Assembly: GCA_902774295.1 (NCBI GenBank)
Contig: CACYHP010000001.1
Coordinates: 682,001 to 746,000 of the forward strand
Length of the DNA stretch: 64,000 bases
Direction of reading: 5' to 3'
Origin: an uncultured Bacteroidia bacterium
Lineage (GTDB): Bacteria > Bacteroidota > Bacteroidia > Bacteroidales > F082
Below, one piece after another: positions 31,732-41,926 of this stretch (the stretch's first letter is position 1; each line of letters starts with the position of its first letter). The notes beneath the pieces were generated by a model. The model ran no database searches and was not told where the DNA came from. It saw nothing but the letters and a program-made list of their open reading frames with translations. The position numbers and the translations under genes were made by a program.

Positions 31732-32781
31732 TTATTTCTTGATGAAGTTGAGTCTCCATGTCACGCCGGCATTGGCCTGATATGTTATAGGTGCGTAATT
31801 CACCTTGCTCTTCGAGGCGTCGTTGACTGCGAAAAAGGCGTGCAGACGGAGGTCTTTGCTGTTTTTCAATGGGTAATACTCAAATCCGCAACCGTAGAAA
31901 ATGATGTCGGTGCCAGGCAGGATGCAGACATCGTAAACCTCGTCGTATGGTGTCGTATAGTCTTGAGTGTCATTGACATCGTGACCTGCTTTGATATAGA
32001 AATGAGCTTTGTCATTGCAGAAAACGTAGCCTATTTTGCCTATCGCGGTATAGTCTTTGAAGAAAAAGTCTTTCTGGTCGCCTGAAGCGCGGTTCAAAAA
32101 GTCAATATAGCCTGTGATAGGTCCGAAAGTGTATGTCGTACCGAGTGCTATAACGTTTTGGAAGGTGCCTTTACGATATTCATACATGTTGATGGAGCAC
32201 ACCGGACCGAAGTGCTTGTAATGGGCACGCCAGTGGATGCTGTAGTTGTAAAGACTTCCGTAAAGCACGCTGTTATCGTAAGGCGAGTTGGTGAACTGGA
32301 AAGTGAAGGTGTTTTTGCGGTCGTTGGTGGTGAACTCGACGTTCGTACCGAAACGATAGCAGTTAAACTGATTCCATAATTCCGAGTGGAAATACACGTC
32401 GATAGGGGCGAGGTCATACTCTATGCCACCCATGGCAATCACTTCTTTTCCTACCGTCCAAGAGATGTTCTTCGTGATACGCCAGCCTAAATAAAGATAA
32501 TCGGTGGCATCGAAGAAGTTGTTGATACTCTGGATTTTATTAAGTCTTTGACGATAAGCGTAATAAAGGTTGTCGGTGATATCGCCGGCGATGATGAAGT
32601 TGAGATATCTTCCGGTGAAACCAGAATAAAGGCTGTCGTTCTGCGAGAAGCAGTCGAAGTCAACCCTGGCTTCAAGTCGCAGATTGTTGATGCCATAATC
32701 GTTTTCCTTGGACATCGTCTGTGCGAAAGAAAAAGCCGAAATAATTGCAAAAAACGCTAAAAACAAAAATTTTTTCATCAT
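31732..32781 (-). CDS. Outer-membrane beta-barrel (porin-like) protein
   Basis: A 349-residue exported protein with signal peptide MMKKFLFLAFFAIISAFSFA. The mature part consists of alternating aromatic and polar strands such as NIMYEYR-like and FGPITGYIDFLNRASG, and ends in a strand with WRLNFIKK, consistent with a beta-barrel of the phosphate-selective porin type. No plug or TonB box is seen. It is transcribed just ahead of the Gate-domain transporter. A -7 box (TAATTTTGC, minus strand, 32806-32814) lies back to back with that of deoC. A nucleoside link through deoC is attractive but unproven. Confidence 0.7.
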   Translation of the reverse strand: MMKKFLFLAFFAIISAFSFAQTMSKENDYGINNLRLEARVDFDCFSQNDSLYSGFTGRYLNFIIAGDITDNLYYAYRQRLNKIQSINNFFDATDYLYLGWRITKNISWTVGKEVIAMGGIEYDLAPIDVYFHSELWNQFNCYRFGTNVEFTTNDRKNTFTFQFTNSPYDNSVLYGSLYNYSIHWRAHYKHFGPVCSINMYEYRKGTFQNVIALGTTYTFGPITGYIDFLNRASGDQKDFFFKDYTAIGKIGYVFCNDKAHFYIKAGHDVNDTQDYTTPYDEVYDVCILPGTDIIFYGCGFEYYPLKNSKDLRLHAFFAVNDASKSKVNYAPITYQANAGVTWRLNFIKK

Positions 32782-32805
32782 TTAAAACCCGTTATCAAAT
32801 TTGCT

Positions 32806-32814
32806 GCAAAATTA
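32806..32814 (-). promoter_or_regulatory. -7 box of the barrel-Gate operon
   Basis: TAATTTTGC on the minus strand, 25 bases before the ATG at 32781. Confidence 0.45.
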
Positions 32815-32827
32815 TGAAATTTTTTCC

Positions 32828-32836
32828 TATCTTTGC
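32828..32836 (+). promoter_or_regulatory. -7 box of deoC
   Basis: TATCTTTGC, 23 bases before the ATG at 32859; a strong TAnnTTTG match. Confidence 0.6.
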
Positions 32837-32858
32837 AAATCATTAAAAATAATAAATC

Positions 32859-33701
32859 ATGAATTTCGGACCTTACAACTATACTGAGGAAGAACTTCAG
32901 GGAAGAATTGCGCAAATCATTGAAAAACAAAGCAAAAGCTGTGATAGGAGAGAGGCGCTGAAGACTATCTTCCAGAGCATCGACTTCACTACCTTGGAGG
33001 CGTTTGACAATGCAAAGAAGATTGAGGATTTTTGTGCTAAAGCCATTGATTTCCAGAAGAATAGCAAGGGAATCTCGGTTCCAGCCATCTGCATCTACAG
33101 TCCGTTTGTGAAGCAGGCGAAAGGCCTCTTGAAAGGCAGTGGCATCAAGGTGGCGACGGTGGCTTGCTGCTTCCCTTCAGGTCAGATGCCGTTCGAATTG
33201 AAGAAAAAAGAGGTGCAATATTGCGTCGAGCAGGGCGCCGACGAGGTCGATATGGTCATCTCACGCGGCACGTTCCTCGCAGGAAACTACGACGAGGTTT
33301 ACAACGAGATTCAGGCTATCCGTGAGATCTGCAAGGCTCCTGTTCATCTGAAAGTGATTCTTGAGACAGGTGAACTCAAAACCGTTGAAAACATTCGCAA
33401 AGCCAGTGAGTTAGCTATCTTAGCAGGTGCCGATTTTATCAAGACTTCGACAGGAAAAATCGCTGTCAACGCAACACCGATGGCGGCTGTCATAATGTGC
33501 GACACCATCAAGGAATATTTTGAGACGACAGGTCAGATGATAGGCTTCAAGCCAGCCGGCGGCATGTCGACAATCGAAGACGCGCTCACCTATTATTATA
33601 TAGTTAAAGACGTTCTCGGCGAGAAATGGCTCAACAAGAATTATTTCCGCGTCGGAACGAGTAGACTGGCGGGAAAAGTGATGGAAGAATTGAATCAATA
33701 A
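32859..33701 (+). CDS. deoC: Deoxyribose-phosphate aldolase
   Basis: A 280-residue cytosolic class I aldolase that splits 2-deoxyribose 5-phosphate to glyceraldehyde 3-phosphate and acetaldehyde in deoxynucleoside breakdown. ADFIKTSTGK holds the Schiff-base lysine (near 195). VATVACCFPSGQMPFELKKK, EVDMVISRG and the phosphate-binding MIGFKPAGGMST are typical. It is divergent from a barrel protein and a nucleoside-type Gate protein and convergent with an L,D-transpeptidase gene, with which it shares seven bases at the stops. Confidence 0.97.
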   Translation: MNFGPYNYTEEELQGRIAQIIEKQSKSCDRREALKTIFQSIDFTTLEAFDNAKKIEDFCAKAIDFQKNSKGISVPAICIYSPFVKQAKGLLKGSGIKVATVACCFPSGQMPFELKKKEVQYCVEQGADEVDMVISRGTFLAGNYDEVYNEIQAIREICKAPVHLKVILETGELKTVENIRKASELAILAGADFIKTSTGKIAVNATPMAAVIMCDTIKEYFETTGQMIGFKPAGGMSTIEDALTYYYIVKDVLGEKWLNKNYFRVGTSRLAGKVMEELNQ

Positions 33702-34276
33702 ATTGTATTATCTAAGCTGCACAACTCTTCGTCTTCGCGCATGATGTAAACCTTCATGCCCTCGAAGACGTAGTCCTCTGTGAGTTCTATTAAATCATCG
33801 TCATGCATTCTGATACAGCCGTGGCTATATCGGCCCGGCACTGTCTCTTCATTGTTGGTGCTGCCGTGTATTCCAACGCTATTGTAAGGTTTGGAGAATC
33901 GGAGAAACCAATCTCCGTAAGCTAAGATCAGGCCTCGTCCGTCTTGAAAATCGTATACCCATGAGGTGGCATCCACGATTTCTGTGATGTAGATAGGTCG
34001 TTTCCAGGTGGTTTCCGGAGTCTTGCTGTCACCGTTACGCTGCTTGGCTCCTATTTTTTGCGAGATGCATACTGGATACTCAGCCAGTCGGATGTTTTCG
34101 CCGTCTAAACGCTGATAGACATAAAGCTTTAAATCCTGCTTTGAGATGACGATAAAGACTTCACCTTCAGTGGGATAATCGTTTTTAGATACAGATATTA
34201 TCAAAAGAATAGCAGTAACACTGACAATTGCTGCCAGTGCTACGCATATAATCCATTTGAGAATACTGTTTTTCAT
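33695..34276 (-). CDS. L,D-transpeptidase (YkuD-type) with membrane anchor
   Basis: A 193-residue envelope enzyme. An N-terminal helix (about 7-28) anchors it to the inner membrane. The YkuD domain shows GEVFIVISKQDLKLYVYQRL near the start and the active-site motif HGSTNNEETVPGRYSHGCIR, with catalytic Cys near 154. Such enzymes form 3-3 or lipoprotein cross-links in peptidoglycan. The start ATG overlaps the stop of the upstream sorting-domain gene by one base (TAATG), so the two are coupled. It converges with deoC. Confidence 0.9.
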   Translation of the reverse strand: MKNSILKWIICVALAAIVSVTAILLIISVSKNDYPTEGEVFIVISKQDLKLYVYQRLDGENIRLAEYPVCISQKIGAKQRNGDSKTPETTWKRPIYITEIVDATSWVYDFQDGRGLILAYGDWFLRFSKPYNSVGIHGSTNNEETVPGRYSHGCIRMHDDDLIELTEDYVFEGMKVYIMREDEELCSLDNTIY

Positions 34277-35913
34277 TATCTGTCTATAATCACCTTGCCA
34301 ACTTTGCCGCCTATATTAATAAGGTATAGACCTTCATTCAAATCTCTTACATCAACAATGTTGGTGTCTTCAACCGTTTTTATCAATTTTCCGTCGAGGG
34401 AATAGATGGTAATAGGTGTGGAGACGCACCATGGCACGTCTCTACAATCGATATGGATGAAGTCTGATGTCGGGTTAGGATAAATCAGGATTGAATTATC
34501 TGAAATCTCATTGATGTTATCATTATTTAATGTCGTAAACCAACGTGGGCCAGAGGAGGTGAAGCCTCCGTTTTCAAGTTCGACGCTCATCGAATACACA
34601 TAATCGGTGTTAGGCAAGAGGCCTTCGGCTGTTATTTCGACATGTCCGTCGGTGCCCATCTCAAACTCATGGTAGTCGGTCTCGTTGACATCGTAACAGT
34701 AAATAGTGACGCTCATAAAAGTCGTGTTTCCTGGATGCAGATCAGCTGAAAACATGGCTGAATGTGCTGTGATATCTGATACATTGTTCAAATTGACGCC
34801 TCTGAGTGAATGGATAGGGTAGCCGTTGTTAGTGCCGTTGTCCATCACGTATTTCATTGCGCTCATGTCAATCTGATTCTTAAACTGTTCGGTCTGCATC
34901 TCGGCAGATGTCATGCTGGTGCCGTAGTTGGTGGTGCCGCCGCAGGTGTTCAGATAGTAGCTGTTGCTTACATTGATTTCCGCCTCGCCTTTGAACGGGT
35001 TTATTGGGCTTATCATGCCGAAGATGCCGCCTTTGGTGTTGCCATTGAGCGTTCCGACGTTGTAGCTGTCGTCAACGCTGGCATGCGCATCGTCCAAAGT
35101 GGCTCCCAAGATACCTGCCGACACAGCGAACATCAATGCGTTTGAGGTGATGCTGCCTGTGTTATAACATCCGCTGATAGAAGCTTGGTCGAGAGCAATG
35201 CCCACGATACCTCCTGCTCCCGCAGCACCCATGAAGCTGTTATTTGTTGCGTTAATGCTTCCATGGAAGCTGCATTCGCTGACGCCGCCGTTTTCGGCCA
35301 CTGCTCCCACGATGCCGCCCGCACCGCAGAATTCATCGCTGTTGCTGATTTGTATGGTGCCAGAGAAGCTGCACTGATAAACCTGCGAGTCGCCGCCGAT
35401 GGCTCCCACTATGCCTCCTGCGCCGAAGCCAGTGGAGATGATGTTGCCGTTAGTCACTGAGAGATGCATAATCATGCCGCCGCCACCACCTGGAGGCGGA
35501 GCCTGTATGCCACCCAGGCCTGCGAACAAGCCTGTCAAGTTATCGCTGGTCTGAATCTTCAGATGGTCTATATTGTGATACCAACCGTCGAAATATCCTG
35601 CAAAATAATAGCCTGACAATGTTCCGCCGATATAATCAACGTTGCCTATAGGCGTCCAGTTGATGTTGTTCAGGTCTAAGTCGTCGGTCATCTGGAAGTA
35701 TGTGTAGGCGAAGACCTCCATGCCTTGTGCCTGATAGCCTTCGTTGACTTTCTCGGCAAGATATGCCAGGTTCGCCGCAGTCTCGATGAGATACGGGTCG
35801 CTTGAGGTGCCGCTGCCCTTGGTCCAAGGCGACGAGCTGCCGTCCCAGACGTCAAGTGCAAATGCATTGATTGTTAATAAAATAGCTGTTAGTAAGGTAA
35901 AAATTTTCTTCAT
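34276..35913 (-). CDS. Secreted GLUG-motif protein with type IX sorting domain
   Basis: A 545-residue surface or secreted protein: signal peptide MKKIFTLLTAILLTINAFAL, an N-terminal segment SDPYLIETAANLAYLAEKVN as in GLUG-repeat proteins, repeated GGIVGAxxxx...CSF/CYN units (about 160-290), an Ig-like domain (about 375-450) and a type A sorting domain at the C terminus (YPNPTSDFIHIDC to VGKVIIDR). GLUG proteins are often surface adhesins or fimbria-linked. A 28-base palindrome sits in frame in the sorting domain (near residues 490-499) and adds a Cys-rich CRDVPWCVST stretch. It is coupled to the L,D-transpeptidase gene downstream. Confidence 0.88.
   Translation of the reverse strand: MKKIFTLLTAILLTINAFALDVWDGSSSPWTKGSGTSSDPYLIETAANLAYLAEKVNEGYQAQGMEVFAYTYFQMTDDLDLNNINWTPIGNVDYIGGTLSGYYFAGYFDGWYHNIDHLKIQTSDNLTGLFAGLGGIQAPPPGGGGGMIMHLSVTNGNIISTGFGAGGIVGAIGGDSQVYQCSFSGTIQISNSDEFCGAGGIVGAVAENGGVSECSFHGSINATNNSFMGAAGAGGIVGIALDQASISGCYNTGSITSNALMFAVSAGILGATLDDAHASVDDSYNVGTLNGNTKGGIFGMISPINPFKGEAEINVSNSYYLNTCGGTTNYGTSMTSAEMQTEQFKNQIDMSAMKYVMDNGTNNGYPIHSLRGVNLNNVSDITAHSAMFSADLHPGNTTFMSVTIYCYDVNETDYHEFEMGTDGHVEITAEGLLPNTDYVYSMSVELENGGFTSSGPRWFTTLNNDNINEISDNSILIYPNPTSDFIHIDCRDVPWCVSTPITIYSLDGKLIKTVEDTNIVDVRDLNEGLYLINIGGKVGKVIIDR
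34418..34445. repeat. GTAGAGACG-type palindrome inside a coding sequence
   Basis: Arms GTGGAGACGCACCATGG and CCATGGCACGTCTCTAC pair almost fully. The same GTAGAGACG/CGTCTCTAC arms occur between genes at 54676-54704. Here it is read through in frame in the sorting domain. Confidence 0.75.
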
Positions 35914-35924
35914 GTTATTTGTTT

Positions 35925-36223
35925 TTATAGCATCATTTCATGAACTCTGAGCATATCATCGGCGAGATATTGCCCGTCGGCATGACCGTTGTGTCCTGAT
36001 TCTTTGAACCAGCAGTAGGCCGTGTAGTCGTCTTTTGGCACGCCTTCGCCTCGGAGATAGCACATCCCGAGTTCGTATTGCGCGTCTTTGTGACCTGCCT
36101 CGGCGGCTTTGCGATACCACTCAACGGCAACCTCATAATGGTTTTTGAAATTGCCGCGGAAGGCTCTCTTGCCACGTCTGTACCATCTGTGGATTTGTAA
36201 TCTTGTTGGATGTTCGTCGCTCA

Positions 36224-36224
<1 letters not shown>
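35925..36224 (-). CDS. Short Sel1-repeat protein
   Basis: A 99-residue cytosolic protein with two Sel1-like repeats: NHYEVAVEWYRKAAEAGHKD (about 27-46) leading into AQYELGMCYLRGEGVPKDDY and a second unit TAYCWFKESGHNGHADGQYL. No signal peptide, unlike many Sel1 proteins. Sel1 repeats mediate protein contacts. It starts on the stop of ettA (one-base overlap, TAATG), so it is translated after EttA in one operon. Role unknown. Confidence 0.85.
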
Positions 36225-37900
<1,676 letters not shown>

Positions 37901-37914
37901 AACTCTTTTTTTTA

Positions 37915-37980
37915 GTTAGCAGTTGTCAAAATTCCGATTTTAACTTCTAACTTTTAACTTTTAACTTTTAACTCTTAACT
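37915..37980. repeat. TTAACTTTTAACTTTT spacer repeat
   Basis: Four tandem units of about nine bases of the type AACTTTTAACTTTTAAC between ettA and the glycosyltransferase gene. The last unit supplies the glycosyltransferase stop codon. A similar GTTAAGAGT-type run lies at 59225-59265. Confidence 0.6.
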
Positions 37981-39153
37981 CTGTAATACTGTTATCATAG
38001 CGTCTTCCATAATCTTTGTTGCAGCTCCCCAGTCGTAGACGCGGTTTACGAAGTTGTAGCCTTCTTCGGCGATTTCGGCAGCTTTGTCTGGACGTTTCAG
38101 CAGGAACACGATGTCAGCTGCGAGTTCCGACGAGCTGTTGTCGACTAATATTTCTTTTCCATTGACAGCGTGCAACGAGCCGTTTGCCAATGCTGTAGTG
38201 ATGCATGGTATCTTCATTGACATTGCTTCCAGAAGCTTGTTCTGAAGACCTGTTCCAATGCGCATCGGGGCGATGAAGATGCGGCTTTGGGCATAAGCGT
38301 CGCGCATATCGTCGATCCAGCCACTCACGATGATGTTGTCGCAGGCTACCTTCTTCACCTTCGGATCGGGCTGCGCACCAGCGATGTAAAGCTTGGCGTT
38401 AGGCAGTTTCTCCCATACTTTCGGCATGATTTCATACGCCAGAAACTCCACCGCGTTGACGTTAGGCGCATATCCCATATTGCCGGTAAACACAATGTCG
38501 TAAAGCTTCTCGCGTTCCTGTGGCTTGTAATATTCATGGTCCACGCCGTTTGGCACGATGAGGATTTTATTCCTATCGGGATGGTCGATGTTTGCCCTAT
38601 CAGGCTCGCTGATGATGGTTTTTACATCAAACTCATCGAAAACACGGCGTTCATAATGACGCAGACGGTTGTATTCCATCTCGAAAAACGGCTTTGTGAA
38701 AACGCCTGCTATCTCAGCGCGACGTTTCATTCCCATCGAGAATACGTCTTGATAGTCAATGGTCTTAGGGATATTGACTTTATGAAGATATGGCGCTACA
38801 CGCAACAGCTGTCCGAAAAGCATGTCGGGTTTATGGAGTTCGATGAGTTGGTGTACCTTGTGTTTTGCCTTCGAGCTGTAGAAATATCCGCATTGTATCG
38901 GCAAACCGAGAAGATACGACCTGAAAATGTTAAACAGAATTCCCATCTTCGGAAGGTCGATGAAGTTTATCGAGCTGCAATAAGGCTGCATCGCCTGAAA
39001 AGCGGCTTGCTTGTCGACTTTCTTGTCATCGTTCAGGGCGCAGAGAATAATCTCGTTGTTCTTCGCGAGCTGCTTGATCTGGTTGTAAGCCCTCAGCTTG
39101 TCGCCTTTCTCAAGCGGCCACGGGATTCTTGGTAATAGCACAAATATCTTCAT
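37975..39153 (-). CDS. Glycosyltransferase family 4-like protein
   Basis: A 392-residue GT-B fold glycosyltransferase, probably acting at the inner face of the membrane on a lipid-linked or surface glycan. N-terminal MKIFVLLPRIPWPLEKGDKL (acceptor domain), a donor-domain YDIVFTGNMGYAPNVNAVEF and the ExxxxxxxE-type APMRIGTGLQNKLLEAMSMK are seen. The start resembles the Stp1/TIGR03087 branch. It starts on the stop of the second glycosyltransferase gene (TAATG), forming an LptF/G-GT-GT operon. The last codons fall in a spacer repeat. Confidence 0.88.
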   Translation of the reverse strand: MKIFVLLPRIPWPLEKGDKLRAYNQIKQLAKNNEIILCALNDDKKVDKQAAFQAMQPYCSSINFIDLPKMGILFNIFRSYLLGLPIQCGYFYSSKAKHKVHQLIELHKPDMLFGQLLRVAPYLHKVNIPKTIDYQDVFSMGMKRRAEIAGVFTKPFFEMEYNRLRHYERRVFDEFDVKTIISEPDRANIDHPDRNKILIVPNGVDHEYYKPQEREKLYDIVFTGNMGYAPNVNAVEFLAYEIMPKVWEKLPNAKLYIAGAQPDPKVKKVACDNIIVSGWIDDMRDAYAQSRIFIAPMRIGTGLQNKLLEAMSMKIPCITTALANGSLHAVNGKEILVDNSSSELAADIVFLLKRPDKAAEIAEEGYNFVNRVYDWGAATKIMEDAMITVLQS

Positions 39154-40373
39154 TAATTCAATACTGTTATCTTTCTGTTTGACTTTAATTCATTGTAAAA
39201 AATAAGTAATCTGTTGATAATCTTCTTGTTATCATAGACTTCCTCTATCAGGCGGCGCGCGTTGAGTCCGATAGCCTCCGCTTCTTCCGGATGTTTATAC
39301 AATCGACAGATGTTTTCAATCATCTTAGGCTCGTTGTCGGCGATGATGATGTCGTCAAACTCCGAGTATTGTATACCTTCGGCACCCACCAGCGTGGTGA
39401 TCACGGTCTTACCCAATGCCATCGACTCGATGATTTTTATACGCATGCCGCTGCCTGAGAACAGCGGGACGATGGCTACGTTGTGCTCGTCGACAAACTG
39501 ATGTGCATCGGGCACTTCACCTACCACGAAGACGTTCTTTTTCTTTGTCTTCTTGAGCCATTTAGGCATGTTGCGACCCGCGAGATATAACTTGGCGTCG
39601 GGGACACGTTTCAATACCTTGTCCCACACGTTATTCAAGAACCATTTTATTCCTTCCTCGTTTGGCATCCAGTTCATTGAGCCGATGTGATAGAAAGTAG
39701 GGGCGTCGCCGACTTCAAAAACCGGGTCGAATTTGTCAATGTCAACGCCGAAAGGCAGGTCTATCACCGGTGTCGCCGTCACGCGTCTGAAATAGCTGGC
39801 GTCGGTGATGGTGATTGCCGCAATGCCGTCGACTTTGTCGAGCACACTCATCTCGTAGTTACGCAGCGTACGCACCAAGTGGCGGAGATACCAGCGTTTA
39901 GCGAAGAAAAACGTCTTCTTTGCCATGCGCTCCCAAATCTTATGCTCCACGTTATGCGCGCGCAGCACTATCGTAGCCTTCGAGTGCTCCCTGATAGTGT
40001 CGATGTACGGCGCCATATATATCATCTCGAGCTGTACAATGTCGAAACGTTCTTTTTTCAAAACCTTGATGAGTCTTTCCTTAAACTTGTCTGAAATGAA
40101 TCTTTGGACATGATACGACTCGTTTGAAAATAGATTTTTAAACGCTTCTAAAGGCTTGATGCTCAGGTCGATATCGATAAACTCTATCCTTGTCTTCTTA
40201 CGATAATCCTCCGGAATGCTGTTGATGTCGACATGATATTTGTCGCTGTTGAACGCCATCACTTTCACCGTGTGACCTGCATCGAGCAGCCCGGTTACGA
40301 TGCTGTTCATAGCCATTGGACCGCCTTCACTGGGCGGAAACGGTGATTTGTTGCATAACAGAAGGATATTCAT
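39153..40373 (-). CDS. Glycosyltransferase family 4-like protein, second
   Basis: A 406-residue GT-B glycosyltransferase, a distant paralogue of its neighbour. It begins MNILLLCNKSPFPPSEGGPM, with the glycine-rich acceptor loop. The donor domain shows FYHIGSMNWMPNEEGIKWFL and IVPLFSGSGMRIKIIESMAL, with the conserved glutamates. Sugar and acceptor are unknown. It overlaps the permease gene by four bases (ATGA) upstream and the next glycosyltransferase by one base downstream. The link with LptF/G hints at lipopolysaccharide or another outer-leaflet glycolipid. Confidence 0.9.
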   Translation of the reverse strand: MNILLLCNKSPFPPSEGGPMAMNSIVTGLLDAGHTVKVMAFNSDKYHVDINSIPEDYRKKTRIEFIDIDLSIKPLEAFKNLFSNESYHVQRFISDKFKERLIKVLKKERFDIVQLEMIYMAPYIDTIREHSKATIVLRAHNVEHKIWERMAKKTFFFAKRWYLRHLVRTLRNYEMSVLDKVDGIAAITITDASYFRRVTATPVIDLPFGVDIDKFDPVFEVGDAPTFYHIGSMNWMPNEEGIKWFLNNVWDKVLKRVPDAKLYLAGRNMPKWLKKTKKKNVFVVGEVPDAHQFVDEHNVAIVPLFSGSGMRIKIIESMALGKTVITTLVGAEGIQYSEFDDIIIADNEPKMIENICRLYKHPEEAEAIGLNARRLIEEVYDNKKIINRLLIFYNELKSNRKITVLN

Positions 40374-41836
40374 ATCGTCTGATTTTTTTTACGTCTTGTG
40401 AATAGTTTTTTCCACGACTCGGCGTCGAGCAATGCTGCGTCGGTGGTGGCTTTGAATGTGAGGAAGATGCCGACAGGGAAGAGTACTATCGACGAGATCC
40501 ATGCACCGAGGAACACTGACATGTCGCCGTTTACCGCCACACGTTCGCCGATGATGGTGATGACATAGTAAATGACGAAAAACACCACGCTGGTGACCAC
40601 CGGCATGCCGAGGCCTCCTTTGCGGATGATGGCTCCCAACGGCGCACCGATGAAGAAAAAGAGAAGACAAGCCACACTCAAAGTGAACTTCTGATTCAGC
40701 ACCTGCTCGTGTTTCTTGATGTTGACACGGTCGCGTTTCATGTTGTTGTTGGTGATGCTGATATTCTCTTTCAGGTTAGTGGTGCTCGTCGCGGCAATGC
40801 CCAACACATGCTGCTGCTCTTTCTCCGAGAGGTTGCTCAACAACGGCCAATTAAAGACCTCAATGGTGTCTTTCGCCAACGCATCGCCCTGTTTTTTCTT
40901 GAGCTTGCTGTCGGCTTTCGCGAAACTTTCCTTGTTGAGATTGAGATATTGGAACCTGTTGATTAAAGCATCGTTGTTTCGATCAACTTTTTCATCATAG
41001 GCAACGTTTAATGAGTCTATCGCTACGTTCAACTGCTTGATGTTCAACATCGTCTGATGTTTTTTGAATGCGTCTTCATTCATGTGTTTCATGTCGAACT
41101 GCGACATGTCGAACGTCACCAGCTGCCGTTTGAACGACATCTTTTGGAACGGGCGGCGTGTGCGATAGTCTTTGTCTTCAACCATTTCAGAATAGTTGTA
41201 GCCGTCGTAAAGAGTGAATATCATATCACGCTGGCTTGGCGTCATTGCCAAATAGCCGGAGTCAGCCACTGTGACTTTCACGTTACCTCTGTCGTCGCTG
41301 TGGTCGTAAATCATGATGTCGTACATCCAGTTGTCGTCCTTGCTTTTTTTCGCCACCTTGATGACAAATTTGTCGAGACCGCGGTAAAACACGCCTTCCG
41401 GAATCTCCAGCGTCATCTTTTTATGAGTCACGTCGTAGAGTGTCGACTGCATTTTCAGGTTGGCGACGGGCATCACATCATTTGAGAAGAAAAAGCCTAA
41501 AAGGCTCATCGTCATTGAGAAATAGAGTAGGGGACGCATCACTTTCCAGGTGGAGATGCCGCTCGCCTTCATTGCGACAAGTTCGTAATATTCGCCGAGA
41601 TTGCCGAAGCACATCAGCGAAGAAAGCAAGATAGCCAGCGGAAGCGCCATCGGCACAAAGGTGACGGAGGTGTAGAAAAGCAGCTTGAACATCACCGAAA
41701 ACTCAACACCTTTGCCGATAAGCTCGTCGACCCACGTCCACAAAAAATTCATCAAAAGGATAAAAACAGCTATGACAAACGTAAAAATAAACGTTCCAAT
41801 ATACTGCTTGATAATATAAATGTTTAGCTTTTTCAA
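40370..41836 (-). CDS. LptF/LptG-family lipopolysaccharide export permease
   Basis: About 488 residues with the family layout: three N-terminal transmembrane helices (KLNIYIIKQYIGTFIFTFVI, then WTWVDELIGKGVEFSVMFKL, and a third near FVPMALPLAILLSSLMCFGN), a large periplasmic beta-jellyroll domain and three C-terminal helices (KFTLSVACLLFFFIGAPLGA onward). LptF/G pulls lipopolysaccharide out of the inner membrane with LptB. I choose a TTG start at 41836, giving the canonical MKKLNIYIIKQ-type N terminus. An earlier TTG is part of the -7 box TATATTTGC (minus strand, 41854-41862). It overlaps the first glycosyltransferase gene by four bases. Confidence 0.88.
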   Translation of the reverse strand: MKKLNIYIIKQYIGTFIFTFVIAVFILLMNFLWTWVDELIGKGVEFSVMFKLLFYTSVTFVPMALPLAILLSSLMCFGNLGEYYELVAMKASGISTWKVMRPLLYFSMTMSLLGFFFSNDVMPVANLKMQSTLYDVTHKKMTLEIPEGVFYRGLDKFVIKVAKKSKDDNWMYDIMIYDHSDDRGNVKVTVADSGYLAMTPSQRDMIFTLYDGYNYSEMVEDKDYRTRRPFQKMSFKRQLVTFDMSQFDMKHMNEDAFKKHQTMLNIKQLNVAIDSLNVAYDEKVDRNNDALINRFQYLNLNKESFAKADSKLKKKQGDALAKDTIEVFNWPLLSNLSEKEQQHVLGIAATSTTNLKENISITNNNMKRDRVNIKKHEQVLNQKFTLSVACLLFFFIGAPLGAIIRKGGLGMPVVTSVVFFVIYYVITIIGERVAVNGDMSVFLGAWISSIVLFPVGIFLTFKATTDAALLDAESWKKLFTRRKKNQTI

Positions 41837-41853
41837 TTCACTCCAAATAAATT

Positions 41854-41862
41854 GCAAATATA
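41854..41862 (-). promoter_or_regulatory. -7 box of the lptF/G-glycosyltransferase operon
   Basis: TATATTTGC on the minus strand. Because the promoter overlaps an in-frame TTG, it argues for the later TTG start at 41836. Confidence 0.55.
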
Positions 41863-41895
41863 ACGTATAATTTTCAATTTTTATATAAAAATATG

Positions 41896-41904
41896 TAAAT
41901 TTGC
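41896..41904 (+). promoter_or_regulatory. -7 box of the PAS-like gene
   Basis: TAAATTTGC, 22 bases before the ATG at 41927; divergent from the lptF/G promoter. Confidence 0.5.
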
Positions 41905-41926
41905 AAAAATTTTAAAAATATAAGCT

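Noticed and set aside
37915..37980. Tandem TTAACTTTT units as a possible CRISPR array
   Set aside because: Units are nine bases without unique spacers; it is a simple spacer repeat.
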